A DNA stretch of 64,000 bases from Amycolatopsis sp. GM8. Its GTDB lineage: Bacteria > Actinomycetota > Actinomycetes > Mycobacteriales > Pseudonocardiaceae. This document shows positions 60,900 to 64,000 of this stretch, piece after piece (the stretch's first letter is position 1; each line of letters opens with the position of its first letter). The notes under the pieces were generated by a model that saw nothing but the letters and a program-made list of their open reading frames with translations, did no database searches and was not told the DNA's origin. The position numbers were made by a program, and so were the translations under genes. The stretch covers positions 898,863 to 962,862 of the forward strand of contig NZ_JAJKFK010000001.1 in NCBI RefSeq assembly GCF_021653975.1. Reading direction: 5' to 3'.

Positions 60900-61543
60900 T
60901 GCGGATCGTGGTGGCCGAGGACTCGGCGATCCTGCGCGCGGGACTGGTGGAGCTGCTCACGTTGCGGGGGCACGACGTGGTCGCCGAGGTGAAGGACGCC
61001 GAGGCGTTGCGCCGCGCGGTGGCCGAACACAGCCCGGACGTGTCCATTGTGGACATCCGGATGCCGCCGTCGTTCACCGACGAGGGCCTGCGCGCGACGC
61101 TCGATCTGCGCCGGGCCGACCCGTCGCGGCCGGTTCTGCTGTTCTCCCAGTATGTCGAGACCGCCTATGCCGCCGAACTGCTGGCCGACCGGGCCGGCGG
61201 AGTGGGGTACCTGCTCAAGGACCGGGTCGCCGACGTGTCGGACTTCCTCGACGCGCTGCGCCGGGTCGCCGCCGGGGAGACCGTGCTGGACCCGGAAGTG
61301 GTGAGCCAGTTGTTCGGCGCCACCAGGAAAACCGCGGCGCTGGACCGGCTGACCGGCCGGGAACGCGAGGTACTCGGGCTGATGGCAGAAGGCCGGTCGA
61401 ACGCCGCGATCGCCGGGAAGTTGTTCCTGTCCGCGGGTTCGGTGGAGAAGTACGTGACCCGGCTGTTCGACAAACTCGGCCTGCCACCGTCCGAAGAGGA
61501 CAATCGACGGGTGCTCGCCGTGCTGAGGTATCTGGAGTCGTAA
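60899..61543 (+). CDS. NarL/FixJ-type response regulator
   Basis: 214 residues. The receiver domain has the acid pair in VVAEDSAILR, phospho-acceptor Asp52 (SIVDIRMPP) and Lys107 (GYLLKDRV). The LuxR-type helix-turn-helix is at the C-terminus (LTGREREVLGLMAEGRSNAA, SVEKYVTRLFDKLGL). It is the partner of the kinase just upstream. Its stop overlaps the YjbQ start (TAATG), so all three genes are coupled. Confidence 0.95.
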   Translation: MRIVVAEDSAILRAGLVELLTLRGHDVVAEVKDAEALRRAVAEHSPDVSIVDIRMPPSFTDEGLRATLDLRRADPSRPVLLFSQYVETAYAAELLADRAGGVGYLLKDRVADVSDFLDALRRVAAGETVLDPEVVSQLFGATRKTAALDRLTGREREVLGLMAEGRSNAAIAGKLFLSAGSVEKYVTRLFDKLGLPPSEEDNRRVLAVLRYLES

Positions 61544-61962
61544 TGCTTTCCGAAGAGATCGAGGTCCGCACCGGCAATTCGCCCGTGGTGCACGACCTCA
61601 CCAGGCAGGCCGAGTCGTTCCTCGCCGGAGCCGGCGCCGAGGACGGGCTGCTGCACGTGTGGGTCCCGCATGCCACCGCCGGGCTGGCGGTGCTCGAGAC
61701 CGGCGCGGGCAGCGACGACGACCTGCTCGCCGCGATCGACGAGCTGCTGCCGCGGGACGACCGCTGGCGTCACCGGCACGGCAGCGGCGGGCACGGCCGC
61801 GATCACGTGCTGCCCGCCTTCCTTCCGCCGTATGCCAGCGTTCCGGTGCTCGGCGGCGTGCTCGCGCTCGGCACCTGGCAGTCGATCTGTTTGGTCGATA
61901 CCAATGTCGACAACCCGGTGCGGAAGGTTCGGTTCAGCTTTCTCGCCGGGGAAGCGCCGTAA
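61543..61962 (+). CDS. YjbQ family (UPF0047) protein
   Basis: 139 residues. Typical family blocks are FLAGAGAEDGLLHVWVPHAT, ELLPRDDRWRHRHGSGGHGR with a His cluster, FLPPYASVPVLGGVLALGTW and ICLVDTNVDNPVRKVRF. Some members have weak thiamine-phosphate synthase activity, but the physiological role is unsettled. The ATG at 61543 overlaps the regulator stop. It is probably part of the two-component operon, perhaps by chance of read-through. Confidence 0.92.
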   Translation: MLSEEIEVRTGNSPVVHDLTRQAESFLAGAGAEDGLLHVWVPHATAGLAVLETGAGSDDDLLAAIDELLPRDDRWRHRHGSGGHGRDHVLPAFLPPYASVPVLGGVLALGTWQSICLVDTNVDNPVRKVRFSFLAGEAP

Positions 61963-61997
61963 CATCGCCGACATGCGCCGGTGCTGAGATCATCCGC

Positions 61998-63044
61998 ATG
62001 CTCGAAGCACTGGGACTGGGCGCCGCCGAGGAAGCGGTGCTGGGTTCGCTCGTCGACTACCGGTCGCGGCCGGGTTCGATCGCGGCCGCGACCGGCCTGC
62101 CGCTCGCGGAGGTCGAGTCGATTCTGCGGACCCTGCTGGCGAAACAGCTGATCAGCCGCAACGGTGAGGAGTACGCGCCCGCGCCGCCGGACGTGAGCCT
62201 CGGTCCGTTGCTGGTGCGGGAGCAGGCCGAACTGGAGGTGGCCCGCGCCGCGATCACCACGCTGGCCGAGCGGTACCGGGACGGCGCCCGCCGCCGGGAC
62301 CCGGCCCAGCTGGTCGAGGTGATCATCGGCGCGGACGCGATCCGCGGGCAGGCGCTTTCGCTGCAGCGGAACGCCCGCGAGGAGATGCTGTGGTTCTGCC
62401 GCGGCGGGGCGATCGCACTAGAATCCTCGGAGAACATCGAGGAGTTCCGGGCGCTCGAACGCGGTGTGCGGTACCGCGTCCTGTACGAGAACTCCTGGCT
62501 CGAAGGGCCGGGCGCGATGGAGAGCCTCATCGAAGGAATACGCGCGGGCGAGATCGCCAGGACGACGCCGACGCTGCCCATCCGGCTCGCCGTGTCGGAC
62601 CGGTCGGTCGCGCTGTGCCCTCTACCGGTCGACGAGACGACCGGTGAGCCGACGGCCGCGCTGATCCTGGGCAGCAGCCTGCTCGTCGCACTCATCGCGC
62701 TGTTCGACAGCTACTGGGAACGGGGCGCGCCGGTCCGCATCGACGGCACCACGGGCGTGCCGCTGAGCGCCGAGGAGCGGCAACTGCTTTCGCTGCTGGT
62801 AAGCGGTATCGGGGACAAGTCGATCGCAAAGGCGCTGCAGGTCAGCCTCCGCACCGTGCAGCGGCGGGTGCAGGAGATGATGCTGCGCGCCAACGCGCGG
62901 AGCCGGATGCAGCTGGCCTGGCAGGCGAGCAAGCTCGGTTGGCTCGACGGTGCCGGGGGCCCGGCACCGTCGAGTGCCTCAACTCAGTGGCACGCGGTAC
63001 ACGCCGCCACGGGTTCCGGCGAACAGCCAACGGCCGTCGCCTGA
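61998..63044 (+). CDS. TrmB/LuxR-type helix-turn-helix regulator
   Basis: 348 residues. The N-terminus is a TrmB-like winged helix (LGLGAAEEAVLGSLVDYRSR, GLPLAEVESILRTLLAKQLI), the middle is an effector-type domain (EEMLWFCRGGAIALESSENI), and the C-terminus is a LuxR-type helix-turn-helix (LSLLVSGIGDKSIAKALQVS, SLRTVQRRVQEMML). This layout is common in actinomycetes, often near secondary-metabolite or protease genes. The ATG at 61998 has no strong ribosome site and may be leaderless. The last 32 residues are antisense to the convergent BNR gene and its terminator, so the native C-terminus is probably near GWLDG. Confidence 0.85.
   Translation: MLEALGLGAAEEAVLGSLVDYRSRPGSIAAATGLPLAEVESILRTLLAKQLISRNGEEYAPAPPDVSLGPLLVREQAELEVARAAITTLAERYRDGARRRDPAQLVEVIIGADAIRGQALSLQRNAREEMLWFCRGGAIALESSENIEEFRALERGVRYRVLYENSWLEGPGAMESLIEGIRAGEIARTTPTLPIRLAVSDRSVALCPLPVDETTGEPTAALILGSSLLVALIALFDSYWERGAPVRIDGTTGVPLSAEERQLLSLLVSGIGDKSIAKALQVSLRTVQRRVQEMMLRANARSRMQLAWQASKLGWLDGAGGPAPSSASTQWHAVHAATGSGEQPTAVA
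62943..62974 (-). terminator. Perfect 15-bp hairpin inside the HTH gene 3' end
   Basis: CTCGACGGTGCCGGG and its exact complement, separated by two bases, begin five bases after the stop of the minus-strand BNR gene. It is therefore a terminator of that gene, but it lies within the plus-strand HTH coding frame. Confidence 0.7.
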
Positions 63045-64000
63045 GGCCGCCAGCGAACGCACGTCCTGGTCGGGCAGCGACGCGGACATGCTCGCCCAGT
63101 GCAGACCACCATCGGTACTACGGAACACCCCCTGGCCGGGCTCGTAGTAGTCACGGGTTGCGGCGAAGATCGCCCCGCGCGCACCGAACACGACAGAGCC
63201 GTAGGTCGCCATCGGCAGCCGGGCCGCCTCGGCGAACGTCTTTCCGCCGTCACGGCTGACCTTGATGAACCCATGACCCGCGGCGACGACGTGCCGTGGG
63301 TCGGCGGGGTCGACCGCGACGGACGAGACTTCGTCGCCGTCGAGGATCCGGCTCGTCGTGATCCCGCCGTCCGTGCTGCGGTAGAGCCCGCCCCCGTCGC
63401 CGATCCACAGCGTGTGTTTGCCGTCCGTGGCAAGGGAACTCACGCCGAGGAACTCCGGGTGGTCGTAGAACGTGAACGTGCTGCCGCTGTCGTCGCTGAC
63501 GTAGACGCCGGCCCGCACCGAGCTTCCCGCGTACACCCGCTTCGGGTTGGCCGGGTCCACCGCGATCGAGGTCGCATGGCCCGGCAGCATGGTCAGCGGC
63601 TCCCAGGTGGCGCCGGCGTCGCGACTGCGTTCCACCGCGAAGCAGTCCTGTCCGCAGAAGGCGTTGCGCACGCGGAGCAGGGCCCCGCCGGGCAGGTTGG
63701 CGAACGCCTGGATCGTGTTCCCGATCGTCGGCGGCGCGTCGGCATCCCTTTTCTGGCCCCATTCCTGGTACCCCAGTGGCGGCCGCGGCAGGACGGCCGC
63801 GGTCGAGGTGTAGGTACCGGTCATGGTGCCCGCGACGAGTGCCGGGCCGGCCATCGCGAGCGACTGCACGTTGCCGCCGGGAAAACCGATGCGCTGGAAG
63901 CCGAGCACGTCACGGGTGGTGTAGATGCCGGCGGGCCCCGAGATGACCTGTTCCTGCGGCCGGTCGGGAAAGTTCCCGATATCGGTGACGACGTCGACCT
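62979..64000 (-). CDS. BNR/sialidase-like beta-propeller secreted protein (5' end outside window)
   Basis: At least 340 residues; the frame is open to the end of the window, so the start is missing. Repeated BNR/Asp-box-like units give a beta-propeller: SRDAGATWEPL, SDDSGSTFTFYDH, YRSTDGGITTS, SRDGGKTFAEAA and FRSTDGGLHWASM, each about 45 residues apart. A Cys pair (AFCGQDCF) is present. These propellers are usually secreted glycan-binding, glycosidase or photosystem-assembly-like proteins; without the N-terminus I cannot say which. The 3' end overlaps the HTH gene tail by 66 bases. Confidence 0.82.
   Translation of the reverse strand, partial: VDVVTDIGNFPDRPQEQVISGPAGIYTTRDVLGFQRIGFPGGNVQSLAMAGPALVAGTMTGTYTSTAAVLPRPPLGYQEWGQKRDADAPPTIGNTIQAFANLPGGALLRVRNAFCGQDCFAVERSRDAGATWEPLTMLPGHATSIAVDPANPKRVYAGSSVRAGVYVSDDSGSTFTFYDHPEFLGVSSLATDGKHTLWIGDGGGLYRSTDGGITTSRILDGDEVSSVAVDPADPRHVVAAGHGFIKVSRDGGKTFAEAARLPMATYGSVVFGARGAIFAATRDYYEPGQGVFRSTDGGLHWASMSASLPDQDVRSLAASGDGRWLFAGTRGGVYRVPLS

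Overview
The window is 64 kb of very GC-rich chromosome from a Gram-positive actinobacterium. A Pseudonocardiaceae member close to Amycolatopsis fits best. The pointers are frequent GTG/TTG starts, leaderless genes with a TANNNT box 6-7 nt before the start codon, a single-chain AceE, a fasR-fabD-fabH-acpP-fabF cluster, DUF3052 and DUF3145 proteins, an Lsr2-type nucleoid protein and a TIGR03085/mycothiol-type DinB-like protein. The genus is an inference; no rRNA is present. There is no prophage, insertion sequence or CRISPR array.

Layout. 1-2508: end of a sugar ABC transporter (two permeases) followed by xylose isomerase. 2561-5762: IclR regulator and a dimethylglycine-oxidase-like flavoprotein, both on the minus strand. 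5763-6696: a gene-free stretch packed with phased 21-bp repeats and three foldback structures. 6697-11655: methyltransferase, Excalibur-domain surface protein with class F sortase, TIGR03085 protein, ECF sigma factor with a membrane partner, ankyrin protein. 11721-15438 (minus): ECF sigma factor, zinc-type anti-sigma factor, repeat lipoprotein and a DUF1996 protein.

15467-30016 (minus) is the most unusual region. It is a gene run that starts with pstC-pstA and ends with pstB. Between them lie three secreted or membrane-tethered substrate-binding-like proteins, a WxL-domain protein, a DUF916 (WxL-interacting) protein, three further surface proteins sharing one disulfide-type domain (two with LPxTG-like anchors), and a sortase homologue lacking its catalytic His and Cys. 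It looks like a dedicated cell-surface complex wired to a phosphate-type ABC transporter. A PHO-box-like motif lies upstream.

30145-35279: YegP-like protein, carnitine-type acyltransferase with a HalD/BesD-like 2-oxoglutarate oxygenase, lipoprotein, tRNA-Val, AhpE peroxiredoxin, DUF3052 protein. 35665-39683: aceE and an FMN alpha-hydroxyacid oxidase, translationally coupled. 39688-42135: frameshifted Mrr-like endonuclease, DUF1905 protein, PnuC transporter. 42522-47343: fatty-acid synthase II operon with its regulator FasR. 47391-54158: membrane protein, DUF3145, subtilase, membrane protein with a cytoplasmic N-terminal domain, flavoprotein disulfide reductase, and an Lsr2 domain fused to a histone H1-like tail. 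54192-56961: three-gene proton-translocating transhydrogenase. 57123-59526: two bacterial-luciferase-type monooxygenases. 59652-63044: two-component system, YjbQ protein and a HTH regulator. 62979-64000: start-truncated BNR/sialidase-like secreted protein.

Starts were chosen from ribosome binding sites, stop/start overlaps and family lengths. All function calls come from reading motifs by eye; no database search was run.
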